From NCBI RefSeq assembly GCF_000317575.1, contig NC_019748.1, positions 1-64,000 of the forward strand: a DNA stretch of 64,000 nt, written 5' to 3'. The first letter of the stretch is position 1, and each line of letters starts with the position of its first letter. This DNA comes from Stanieria cyanosphaera PCC 7437. Lineage in GTDB: Bacteria > Cyanobacteriota > Cyanobacteriia > Cyanobacteriales > Xenococcaceae. The notes beneath the pieces were generated by a model. It had not been told where the DNA came from. It saw nothing but the letters and a program-made list of their open reading frames with translations, and did no database searches. Positions 55,501 to 61,525 of the stretch are shown here, one piece after another. Position numbers and translations under genes: made by a program.

Positions 55501-56001
55501 ACCAGAATAGGGAAACATCCAGGAGTAAGTACGAAAAAAGCCAAACTACTAAGAATCCAAAAAGGTAAATGTAGTCACTGTGGACTGTTTTTCAAGGATA
55601 TCAAAGAAGCGGAAGTAGACCATATCATCCCAAAAGCATTAGGCGGAAAGGATGAATATAAAAATTTCCAACTCCTACATATCCACTGCCACGACCAAAA
55701 GACAATCAATGATTTACAACAAATCAAAGAAAATCGGACTAGAGTTCAATGAACGTTCATCGAAGAGGAGCGGAGTGAAAGGAAACTTTCACGCTCCGTT
55801 CTGAAGAGAGGTTTGAAGGGCGACCTTCACTCCTACTTTAATACAGTATCATTGCAGGCTCTTTTACACTTTATTGGGTTGCGTCAGGGTGCTGGCGCAC
55901 AAAGTGAAATTGGAGCTTATGCTCAAGCGATTTTAGAATTAATTAGTCCTATAGTTCCAGTTTCTATTGAGGCATGGTCTAAATATCAAGACAAATTTTA
56001 A
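49555..56001 (+). CDS. thyX: Flavin-dependent thymidylate synthase, split by three introns
   Basis: Methylates dUMP to dTMP using methylene-tetrahydrofolate and FAD. It exists as four exons: 49555-49753, 52315-52356, 52796-53103 and 55843-56001. These join to 708 nt, 235 residues plus stop. Exon 1 carries MAWIDPLKDGKSRIELIDS and KHQHTSPFRGVVF; exon 2 KFKVKAPLYVCRQW; exon 3 KHVIASNHNDEQLGWNEKSF to LVPSVYTAWVW; exon 4 TVSLQALLHFIGLRQGAG and AQSEIGAYA. The joins restore FKFKVKAP, RQWWKHV and WVWTVSLQA. The classical RHRx7S signature appears as WKHVIAS plus an inserted loop before NEKSFRY. Starts at ATG 49555 (a TTG 21 nt earlier is also open). No other thymidylate synthase is in the window. Confidence 0.93.
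50355..50395. repeat. 41-nt nested palindrome (family A), intron 1 noncoding copy
   Basis: GGGGC / GCCCC outer arms, GTACAAG spacer, 9-bp inner stem CTCTTGAAC / GTTCAAGAG with a CAA loop, ACA spacer; 41 nt in total. It lies in the intron RNA upstream of the protein gene. An identical copy sits at the matching place in intron 3 (53809-53849). Confidence 0.85.
50453..52219 (+). CDS. Group II intron-encoded protein 1 (RT-maturase-HNH)
   Basis: A 588-residue multifunctional protein needed for splicing and for mobility by retrohoming. The reverse transcriptase is intact: motif A has D193 in DADITGCFDN (residues 191-200) and the YADD box is LIRYADDFV (~292). The maturase X region follows (LNPKIRGWAAYYSTVCSS; LYQQLKRWAKRRHP). 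The C-terminal HNH endonuclease carries CPICKMYFNG, DHIIPKFKGG and LQLLHRHCHEKK. Residues ~70-84 (TGLSRCGSKFRTQPL) are encoded by an inserted 41-nt palindrome. Predicted to be fully active. It begins ATG at 50453 with no strong ribosome site, as is frequent for such proteins. Confidence 0.93.
   Translation: MNSQKYKWNEWKDIDWKIVETAVFKLQKRIFKASQSGNIKQVHRLQRLLTNSYFGKLWATRKVTQDNQGTGLSRCGSKFRTQPLKKTAGVDGVKSLTPKQRLELVEKLKISNKSKPTRRVWILKANGKKRPLGIPVIEDRVKQALAKISLEPQWEALFEGNNYGFRPGRSVHDAIEAIFSCISKQAKYVLDADITGCFDNINHQKLLNKINTYPAMRRQIKAWLKSGVLDKNIYSRTDKGTTQGGVISPLLANIALNGMEKVVKEVARASQHLKFRGYSDKYKAEKCVNLIRYADDFVILCHNLETLKECEKAIKKWLKEIGLEINEEKTSITHTLEKHEGRVGFDFLGFNIRQHPQGKKRCGNNTKGKKLGFKTLITPSKESIKNHTAELREIIRGMRNSTQQLLIERLNPKIRGWAAYYSTVCSSDTFGKMGHILYQQLKRWAKRRHPMKGGKWVKDRYWHTKGNNHWVFGVKKEGNFEKTLIKHTDTPIKRHTKVKQETSYFDGNKYYWSQRLCRHPEMNKSKATLLKRQKGKCPICKMYFNGNDVMEVDHIIPKFKGGKNSYENLQLLHRHCHEKKTAMDKTRS
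50662..50702. repeat. 41-nt nested palindrome (family A), in-frame copy in intron 1 protein gene
   Basis: GGGGC / GCCCC outer arms, TTTCAAG spacer, 8-bp inner stem GTGCGGAA / TTCCGCAC with a five-base loop, ACA spacer; 41 nt. It adds residues between QDNQG and KTAGVDG, where other group II proteins have a short Asn/Lys loop. Confidence 0.85.
52357..52795 (+). mobile_element. Group I intron of thyX
   Basis: A 439-nt group I intron without a homing-endonuclease gene. The upstream exon ends in T (52356) and the intron ends in G (52795), the group I rules. The core is visible: the P4-P6 segment GGCAACTCTGAGCCAAGCC (52585-52603), then TTCGGAAGGTGCAAC leading to P7, whose strands are GACTAT (52665-52670) and ATAGTC (52732-52737). 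Excision joins TGG-T and GG to give RQWWKHV. The P1 guide sequence was not located. A short palindrome CGAGG / CCTCG lies inside at ~52523-52535. A 99-codon open frame over this stretch (52343-52642) is RNA structure, not a protein gene. Confidence 0.9.
53809..53849. repeat. 41-nt nested palindrome (family A), intron 3 noncoding copy
   Basis: Identical to the copy at 50355-50395 in intron 1, in the matching position before the intron-encoded gene, including flanks GATATAC and TCGCTGACGTA. Confidence 0.85.
53905..55752 (+). CDS. Group II intron-encoded protein 3, reverse-transcriptase site damaged
   Basis: A 615-residue paralogue of the intron 1 protein. The YADD box is intact (LIRYADDFVILH), as are the maturase region (LNPIIRGWANYYRTVCCQ) and HNH (CSHCGLFF, DHIIPKALGG, IHCHDQK). 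Motif A reads DAAIAKCFDK where intron 1 has DADITGCFDN: the catalytic Asp is Ala216. An in-frame 69-nt palindromic insertion (residues ~125-147, RTSDLRSPYGKRAF...) separates WIPK from ANGEKRP. The 41-nt palindrome also seen in intron 1 encodes TGLSRCGSKFRTQPL. DNA synthesis should fail, while splicing help may persist, which would explain its retention in a needed gene. Confidence 0.9.
   Translation: MNSRKYEWNNWREIDWKVVETAVFKLQKRIYKASQRGDTKAVHRLQKLLTKSYFGKLWAIKRVTQDNQGTGLSRCGSKFRTQPLKNTAGVDGIKSLTPAKRLEMVNHLNIEGKSKPTRGVWIPKRTSDLRSPYGKRAFEVSSNDVSSANGEKRPLGIPCMKNRVIQCLVKLALEPEWEAKFEPNSYGFRPGRSCHDAIGAIFNVIRYEPKYVLDAAIAKCFDKIDHQKLLNKLETYPGIKKQIKAWLKSGVIDDNWFPTDESTPQGGVISPLLANIALHGMEMAIKNLARNLDLTTSTGQVITDRRVKEKKLHLIRYADDFVILHNDINVIYKCKETIESFLLEMGLELKPSKTKISHTLNKYQGNIGFDFLGFNVRQYKTGINQSAKTPEGERQGHKTIIKPSKDKIKAHIKKVGDIIRSYRTVSQEVLIDKLNPIIRGWANYYRTVCCQETFNYCDNILYHQLRRWAKRRHPKKNGYWVSDKYWRRVGNRKWTFATSETKILYHSEIEIQRHIKVKGTNSIYDGDLTYWATRIGKHPGVSTKKAKLLRIQKGKCSHCGLFFKDIKEAEVDHIIPKALGGKDEYKNFQLLHIHCHDQKTINDLQQIKENRTRVQ
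54114..54154. repeat. 41-nt nested palindrome (family A), in-frame copy in intron 3 protein gene
   Basis: Same 41-nt sequence and same protein position as the copy at 50662-50702, so it probably predates the split of the two introns or has been kept alike by conversion. Confidence 0.85.
54277..54345. repeat. Palindromic insertion (family B) in intron 3 protein gene
   Basis: A 69-nt in-frame insertion absent from intron 1. It holds CGACC / GGTCG, CCCTACGGG and GAAGCGCGC, then ATTTGAGG / CCTCAAAT, framed by GGACA / TGTCC. The same modules occur in the IS5 remnant near 17810-17855. Confidence 0.8.
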
Positions 56002-56198
56002 GACTTTTAACGGGCATTGAAGAGAAAAGTTTGTTTGTGCCTCGCGTCGAAAGCGAATATAGGTCAATCGTTCCCCAGCTAAAATCAAGAAAATACTGAC
56101 GATAAAAACGTTAATAATCAGGGTTTGGCATTGTCGAACCTTGAATTTTTTTTTTAAGTCTGATTTTGGTTACTGCGCGCCAATTGGTGAGTTATGAC

Positions 56199-56405
56199 CT
56201 AAACTAAAGTTGCTCTGATTGTGGATGATGCAATGCCAGAAGATTTGGTATTTAATAAAGATTCTAGTTGTTTTCTAGTAGACAAAGTAGAAGTAAAATC
56301 AGGCATTTCTTGCCAGCAGGAACGGCAAAACCAATAGATACTATCATGACGGATATGTCTTAACATCCGATGAGAACAGCAAGGACAAGTAGTATAAATA
56401 ATCAT
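56199..56405 (-). CDS. Small zinc-ribbon protein
   Basis: A 68-residue protein with two cysteine pairs (MIIYTTCPCCSHRMLRHI and FCRSCWQEMPD), spaced as in a treble-clef or zinc-ribbon fold, and a Ser/Thr-rich tail. Small cyanobacterial proteins with this IYWFCRSCWQEMP pattern are frequent and unassigned. It lies downstream of, and opposite to, the last thyX exon. Confidence 0.7.
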   Translation of the reverse strand: MIIYTTCPCCSHRMLRHIRHDSIYWFCRSCWQEMPDFTSTLSTRKQLESLLNTKSSGIASSTIRATLV

Positions 56406-56731
56406 TGTTTTTTAAACCAGAACTAAAAATAATGAACTGTTGCAGTTAAATTGTTTTTAATTATGCATTTGCATCACAAATAACCTCAACTTCACAGAGT
56501 GGAAGGAAGCCTTGGCTATCATATCCAGGGTCTCTTTCACTATCTACAAACTAGTTCTTAAACTTGAGGAAGCTGTGAAGAAAAAAGAAGATTAATTGAA
56601 GAAATGTAAAAAAAAGCTTGGCTTAATTTTTTGGGCTTTTACAGCAATGTTCAGTTGAATAAAACAGATACCAGTTATCAGTTATTACTTCTTACCTGTA
56701 GTCTACCAATCACGAAAACTGCTTTAACTGT
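56406..56731. other. Region with a coding-like remnant
   Basis: A plus-strand frame from about 56466 to 56595 reads NNLNFTEWKEALAIISRVSF then YKLVLKLEEAVKKKED-stop but has no start codon. It looks like the tail of a lost gene, possibly a transposase, which I cannot identify. A hairpin near 56610-56640 (AAAAAGCTTGGCTTAATTTT area) follows. Confidence 0.35.
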
Positions 56732-57106
56732 TTACCATCCCAAAAAACCTGAAATTTGACTGGCTAAAGTTAAAGTATCAAAAGGCTTAGTGATCACGCC
56801 TTTAACTCCTGCTTCATAAAATGCTTTTCGATCAGAAATTTGAGCTTTAGCAGTGAGAAAAATGACTGGGATATGTTTTAATTTAGGATTAGTTTTAATT
56901 TTTGCTAAAGTGCTTAAACCATCCATTTCTGGCATCATCACATCAAGTAAAATTGCATCGGGTATTTGAGACTCAGCTAAAACAATTCCTTCTCGACCAG
57001 AAGCAGCAGTGATTACCTTCCAATTTGCTTCTAACTCTAAACTCAATTGAGTTAAAACTTGAATGTCTGGTTCATCGTCAATGAGAAGAATTCGTTTAGT
57101 AGACAT
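56732..57106 (-). CDS. Single-domain CheY-like response regulator
   Basis: A 124-residue receiver with all key residues: ILLIDDEPDIQ, phospho-Asp in AILLDVMMPEMDG, Thr/Ser in IFLTAKAQ and Lys in ITKPFDTL. No output domain, so it should act through protein contacts or relay phosphate. No histidine kinase lies next to it; two GGDEF/EAL genes in the window are conceivable but unproven partners. Confidence 0.9.
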   Translation of the reverse strand: MSTKRILLIDDEPDIQVLTQLSLELEANWKVITAASGREGIVLAESQIPDAILLDVMMPEMDGLSTLAKIKTNPKLKHIPVIFLTAKAQISDRKAFYEAGVKGVITKPFDTLTLASQISGFLGW

Positions 57107-57349
57107 TTTGCTAATGAATTAACTGATGAGCGAAATTTAGAGTTGTCGAAGCTAAATTCTAGATTAACAACTTTTGCTCAAATTTTTGAGTCCGATACTT
57201 GCACTAAGCTACTATGTTTTTTAATCTCAATTAGCTTTTGCTATGACAACCATTGACTAAAACGATATGCTCAACAAATATCTAAGTTACTAGCTTGTTA
57301 TGATAAACTTGGTCAGAGCGATCGCTCTTCAATCGGGGAATTTTTTGGC

Positions 57350-57523
57350 ATAGGGGACAGGGACATCCCAAAATTTAAGCTCATGAATTAAGAGCCTAAT
57401 CGAATATTGTAGCATAACTTTGGATTTAGAATAACAGAGAGTTTTGCGGTGTAATCGAGCCAGATAATGTCTCAGACGAGTATTTTCACCTTCAACCTGC
57501 GTACCGCTCTTGTCATATAAGTT
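57350..57523 (-). pseudogene. IS1-family transposase C-terminal remnant
   Basis: Minus-strand frame: QVEGENTRLRHYLARLHRKT, then LCYSKSKVMLQYSIRLL and IHELKFWDVPVP. This is the C-terminal catalytic end of cyanobacterial IS1-type transposases (typically VEGENTRLRHYLARLHRRTLCYSK). A stop precedes it at about 57524 and the rest of the gene is gone. No terminal repeats were found. Confidence 0.8.
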
Positions 57524-57832
57524 TTAATGCGTTTGACTCTGATACGGTAATTAACTCTGTTGTCAAGTAGAAAACCTATCTAGATTGATAGCTTGACAAA
57601 AATATTATATTGTGTAGTTAGAAGATAAATCTAGCTTTTATTTTATTTTTTCAAAATTGATGTCAAAATTATCAGGAAAAAATGTAAACTTTATTTCAAT
57701 AAAAATTATCATAAATTAAGCTTAAAATTAATTGGTTGAGAAATTCAATAACTTTTTTGTAATCAACAATTTAAGGGTAATTATAAATCGAAGTCAGAGC
57801 AACATTAATTGTAAATTAAAATACTTTTTTTA
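57524..57832. other. Intergenic region before the GGDEF-EAL gene
   Basis: No gene. AT-rich promoter-type sequence. The inverted segment near 57567-57602 (GTTGTCAAGTAGAAA / CTTGACAAAAATATT) shares TTGACA-like and TATATT-like elements that could serve as a promoter for the gene at 57833. Confidence 0.35.
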
Positions 57833-59974
57833 ATGAATTTAGATAAGATTTACCAACTAATTCTCAACTGGTTTAACCAACTAAATATCTATGAACTAAT
57901 CAACTTAAGTTTAGCAGCATGCTTGTTGCTGATGCTTATAGAAATAAGTTTTTGGCAATATCATTTGTTTGGTAAACTGCATTATCTTCAACAAAGTCAA
58001 ACAAAGTTAAAAACAACTAACCACAATTTGCAGGAAAATCAAAAATTACTAGATTTATTTTTTGCTCAATCTTTAGATGGTATTTTTCTAATGATGTTGG
58101 ATGAGCCAGTTCAATGGGATGATACAGTTGACAAAGAAAAAGTGCTTGATTATGTCTTTAATCATCAACGTATTGCTAGGGTTAATCAGGCAATGCTAGA
58201 CCAGTATGGTGCTAGTGAAAAACAATTGTTAGGTTTAACTCCTGGAGACTTTTTTGCTCATGACTTAGTACAAGGTAAACAAATATGGCGACGTTTTTTT
58301 GATGCTGGTCGATTGCGTTGTGAAACCTTTGAGCGTAAGTTGAATAATACACCAATGTGGATTGAAGGAGATTATCTTTGTCTTTACAACACTGAAGGTA
58401 AAATTATAGGACACTTTGGTATTCAGAGAGATATCAGCGAGCGCAAAAAACGCGAAGTCGAACGCAAAAAAGCTCAACAAAAAATCGAACACCTTAATCA
58501 AAAATTAGCAATAGAAGTTCAAAAACAAACTACAGCATTAAATCAAACTAACCAAAAATTACAAGAAGAAATTATCAAATACCAACAAGCACAACAACAA
58601 TTAAGGTACGATGCACTTCATGATCATTTAACAGGTTTACCTAATCGTAATTTGTTGATCGACCGTTTAGAACATTTAATAGAACGTAACCAAAATCACC
58701 CTCAACAAAAATTTGCTGTACTTTGTTTAGACGTAGACCGCTTCAAAGTTATAAATGATAGTTTAGGACACTTACTTGGAGATCAATTACTGATTGCTTT
58801 AGTCAATCGATTGCAACAATGTCAAAGACGCGGTGATACAATTGCTCGAATTGGTGGAGATGAATTTGTAATTTTACTTGAAGAGTTAACTTGTATTAAC
58901 GATGCCATCCGAGTTTCTCAAAAAATTCAGCAAGAATTAACTTTACCTTTCAAATTAGAAAACCATGAAATTTTTATTTCAGTTAGTATTGGTATTACTT
59001 TTAATTCAGAACTCTACACTCAACCAATCTATCTTTTAAGAAATGCTGATCTAGCCATGTATTCTGCTAAAAATAGAGGCAAGGCACGCTACGAAATATT
59101 TAGTCCGGCAATGCATAATATTGCTATGAAAAAATTGGCTTTGGAGAATCAATTAAAAAGAGTAATTAGTAAAAAAGAGTTAGTTGTTTATTATCAACCA
59201 ATTGTTGCTTTAAAAAACAATTTGTTGGTAGGCTTTGAAGCATTAGTTCGATGGCAAACTTCGGAACAAAAGTTAATTAGCCCTCAAGATTTTATTCCCT
59301 TAGCTGAAAACATTGGCATAATTATTGACATCGATTTATGGGTATTACGAGAAGCTTGCTTACAGTTGCGTTTTTGGCAGGAACAAGGTCTTATAAATAA
59401 TCCTTTAAGTGTAGCGGTTAATCTTTCTACTAAGCAATTTTCCCAACCTGATTTTATTGAAAATATTGATAACATTTTGGCTGAAACTGGATTAGAAGGA
59501 CAGTATTTAAAGCTAGAAATCACTGAAAATGTTTTGATAGAAAATGCTGAATTAACAAGAGAGATTTTTAAGCAATTACAACAAAGAGAAATTCAAATTT
59601 GTCTTGATGATTTTGGTACAGGTTACTCGTCATTAAGTTATTTACAAAATTTTCCTATTAATAAAATAAAAATTGATCGCTCTTTCATTAGTCAAATGGA
59701 TGATAATGATTCAAATCCTGCTATTGTTCGTGCCATGATGATGATTGCTAATGAATTAAACATAGAAGTAATTGCGGAAGGAATAGAAACTTTAACGCAA
59801 TTAGAATTTCTTCATTTACTGGGTTGTCATTATGTACAAGGCTACTGGTTTTCCCCTCCTCAAAATAGGGAAAAAATCGAACTGTGGCTAGAAAGTTTTA
59901 GTCAGAATAATTTACAAAATTGTAATAACTGGTTACTTCCAAGCCAAGAAAATAAAAGCAATGTTGTAGCTTAA
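57833..59974 (+). CDS. Membrane-anchored PAS-GGDEF-EAL cyclic-di-GMP protein
   Basis: A 713-residue protein. One N-terminal membrane helix (LINLSLAACLLLMLIEISFW, ~20-40), a coiled-coil stretch, and a PAS/PAC region (LFFAQSLDGIFLMMLDEP to GHFGIQRDISERKK). A second coiled coil (~200-255) precedes the GGDEF domain with RIGGDEFVILL and the EAL domain with VGFEALVRWQ, EITENVLIENA and DDFGTGYSSLSYLQ. All catalytic signatures are intact, so it can in principle make and degrade c-di-GMP. In tandem GGDEF-EAL proteins one activity often dominates; sequence does not say which. Confidence 0.92.
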   Translation: MNLDKIYQLILNWFNQLNIYELINLSLAACLLLMLIEISFWQYHLFGKLHYLQQSQTKLKTTNHNLQENQKLLDLFFAQSLDGIFLMMLDEPVQWDDTVDKEKVLDYVFNHQRIARVNQAMLDQYGASEKQLLGLTPGDFFAHDLVQGKQIWRRFFDAGRLRCETFERKLNNTPMWIEGDYLCLYNTEGKIIGHFGIQRDISERKKREVERKKAQQKIEHLNQKLAIEVQKQTTALNQTNQKLQEEIIKYQQAQQQLRYDALHDHLTGLPNRNLLIDRLEHLIERNQNHPQQKFAVLCLDVDRFKVINDSLGHLLGDQLLIALVNRLQQCQRRGDTIARIGGDEFVILLEELTCINDAIRVSQKIQQELTLPFKLENHEIFISVSIGITFNSELYTQPIYLLRNADLAMYSAKNRGKARYEIFSPAMHNIAMKKLALENQLKRVISKKELVVYYQPIVALKNNLLVGFEALVRWQTSEQKLISPQDFIPLAENIGIIIDIDLWVLREACLQLRFWQEQGLINNPLSVAVNLSTKQFSQPDFIENIDNILAETGLEGQYLKLEITENVLIENAELTREIFKQLQQREIQICLDDFGTGYSSLSYLQNFPINKIKIDRSFISQMDDNDSNPAIVRAMMMIANELNIEVIAEGIETLTQLEFLHLLGCHYVQGYWFSPPQNREKIELWLESFSQNNLQNCNNWLLPSQENKSNVVA

Positions 59975-60104
59975 AGTTTACAGACTTTTTTGATTAAATA
60001 GTTTTAGCCAAATTAATGGCATCGTCAAACAAGATTGGAGCTATGAACTTAATAAATAATATTATTTGAGAGCAAGATTTTAGGAAATTGAAATTTAGCC
60101 TTCG

Positions 60105-60929
60105 TTAAACCGATAAATTAGATGCTAGTTGTTCGTAAGATTGAGCGAGATGATCTAAAAAACCATACTTTTCTAAAATCGCATAAAGATCGGTCTGTGT
60201 TTCCAATAAACAAGCGTGTCCGCTATAAGGTAAGACTACTATTTCAGCTTTAGGAATAAGATTAACTAATCGTTGCGCTTCTTCCAAAGAAGGTAACAAG
60301 CGATCGCTACCACCAGCTAAAATTAGGGTTGGTTGAGTTAAACGAGTCAACTGCTGTTCGTAACTACCAAAATTTTGTAATAAAGATAAACGCCAACCTA
60401 CTACACTTCGCGGGATCGCTCTCATGGCTTTTAGTAAAGCAAGGCGTTCTGATTGAGCCATTCTGCTTAATTCAGCTAAAAAAGGCAAAAAACCGAGTGC
60501 AGAATAGCGATGAATTAAATCTGGAATTAAATTGGTTAAAATTCCCCCTAATCCTAACCAAGAACGTTGATAAAAAGAAGAAGCTGGATTAACTAAAATT
60601 AATTTTTGAATTAATTCTGGTGCAGCTAAAATTGTCTTGATTGCCAAACAACCGCCGAAAGATTCTCCACACAGATAAACTATCCGTTGAGGATTTTTAA
60701 TTAATTCTATTTGAATTAGTTTAATAGTTGCTTCAGTCAGTTTTTCCCAGCTACTCAAATCAGTGGGAGCAATATACAAACAACGTAAGTCAAAGGATTT
60801 AGCTAATTTATCTGCTTGAACTGTTAATAATTCTCCTGTACAGTCCATGCCTGGTAAATAGACAAACAAAGGTAATTCAGGTTGAATTGGTTTGGGAGTT
60901 AAAAAACCGATATTTGAACGATTGCTCAT
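60105..60929 (-). CDS. Alpha/beta hydrolase
   Basis: A 274-residue alpha/beta-hydrolase. The nucleophile elbow is LCGESFGGCLAI (Ser near residue 90), preceded by FVYLPGMDCTGELLTVQADK, the oxyanion region. The acid is likely in LILAGGSDRLLP and the His in LPYSGHACLLETQTD. The closest remembered relatives are cyanobacterial and plastid esterases or acyltransferases of the phytyl ester synthase-like group; I cannot fix the substrate. Confidence 0.85.
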   Translation of the reverse strand: MSNRSNIGFLTPKPIQPELPLFVYLPGMDCTGELLTVQADKLAKSFDLRCLYIAPTDLSSWEKLTEATIKLIQIELIKNPQRIVYLCGESFGGCLAIKTILAAPELIQKLILVNPASSFYQRSWLGLGGILTNLIPDLIHRYSALGFLPFLAELSRMAQSERLALLKAMRAIPRSVVGWRLSLLQNFGSYEQQLTRLTQPTLILAGGSDRLLPSLEEAQRLVNLIPKAEIVVLPYSGHACLLETQTDLYAILEKYGFLDHLAQSYEQLASNLSV

Positions 60930-61525
60930 TAGGTACTAAAAGAGGAAAAATCAAGTATTAATACTTATTATCTTGTTAATTGATATTTTTTTAGCTCTAT
61001 CGTACTTTAAGTCAATCAAATGAACCAAGTTTTGACTGAGGAACGCCAGTCCGTGTCTTCTCCGCCGTTCAACCGCTTCGAGGTTACCTCGAAAGGCGGA
61101 GTAAGCTGCGACTTACAAAGCATCGTAATCGCTGTTAAAACATTCTGAGCAAACAAATCATTTTTTGTTAGTTCGTTACAATTCAACTAATCAAAATCTT
61201 TTGTTTGCCTATCAAGCTTCTGCTAGTTTAAGATTTTAAGATAATTTTAATATTTGTAAACTTTATCAAGTCTATATTGAGGCTAGAAGTATCAATTTAA
61301 TTCAAATAACTGGCTTTGGCAGGGATTGTGTTAAATAAATCTACAAAGTATTAAGTATTTTCCCCACCTTATTCAGGCGATAGCTGTTGTAATTAATACT
61401 GTAAATAATAAAGCCAGAAACTGGGAGGCTAACTATGTCAGCTTACATCTAGAATTATTATTCGAGTCCAATTGAACTGTAACATTACTTTTTGGACTAA
61501 AGCACTGATTCAATCATAAATTTCA
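60930..61525. other. Intergenic region upstream of metG
   Basis: No gene. The notable content is the GC-rich nested palindrome at 61060-61101. The last 150 bases form the metG upstream region. I looked for a T-box leader (usual in Firmicutes, not expected here) and saw none. Confidence 0.5.
61060..61101. repeat. Nested palindrome related to family B
   Basis: Outer arms CTCCGCC / GGCGGAG surround an inner palindrome TTCGAGG / CCTCGAA with a TTA loop. The GAGGTTWCCTC-type core matches the ones inside the IS5 remnant, the intron 3 insertion and, inverted, the group I intron. Confidence 0.65.

Larger units (their letters stand above)
53104..55842 (+). mobile_element. Group II intron 3 of thyX
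   Basis: A 2739-nt group II intron related to intron 1. The 5' end is GTGTG and the first ~25 nt align with those of intron 1 (shared GTCAAAGC). Domain V at about 55768-55803 has AGCGGAGTGAAAGG and the matching CTTTCACGCTCCGTT. Domain VI has GAAGG / CCTTC, and the end is TTTAAT with an adenine 8 nt upstream (55835). Excision joins complete codons to give WVW-TVSLQA. It encodes an RT-maturase-HNH protein at 53905-55752 with a damaged polymerase site. Confidence 0.92.

Noticed and set aside
49555-56001. Intein or frameshift as explanation for broken thyX
   Set aside because: Intron boundaries carry stop codons and class-specific ribozyme ends, and the inserted proteins are group II intron proteins with their own starts, so protein splicing is excluded.
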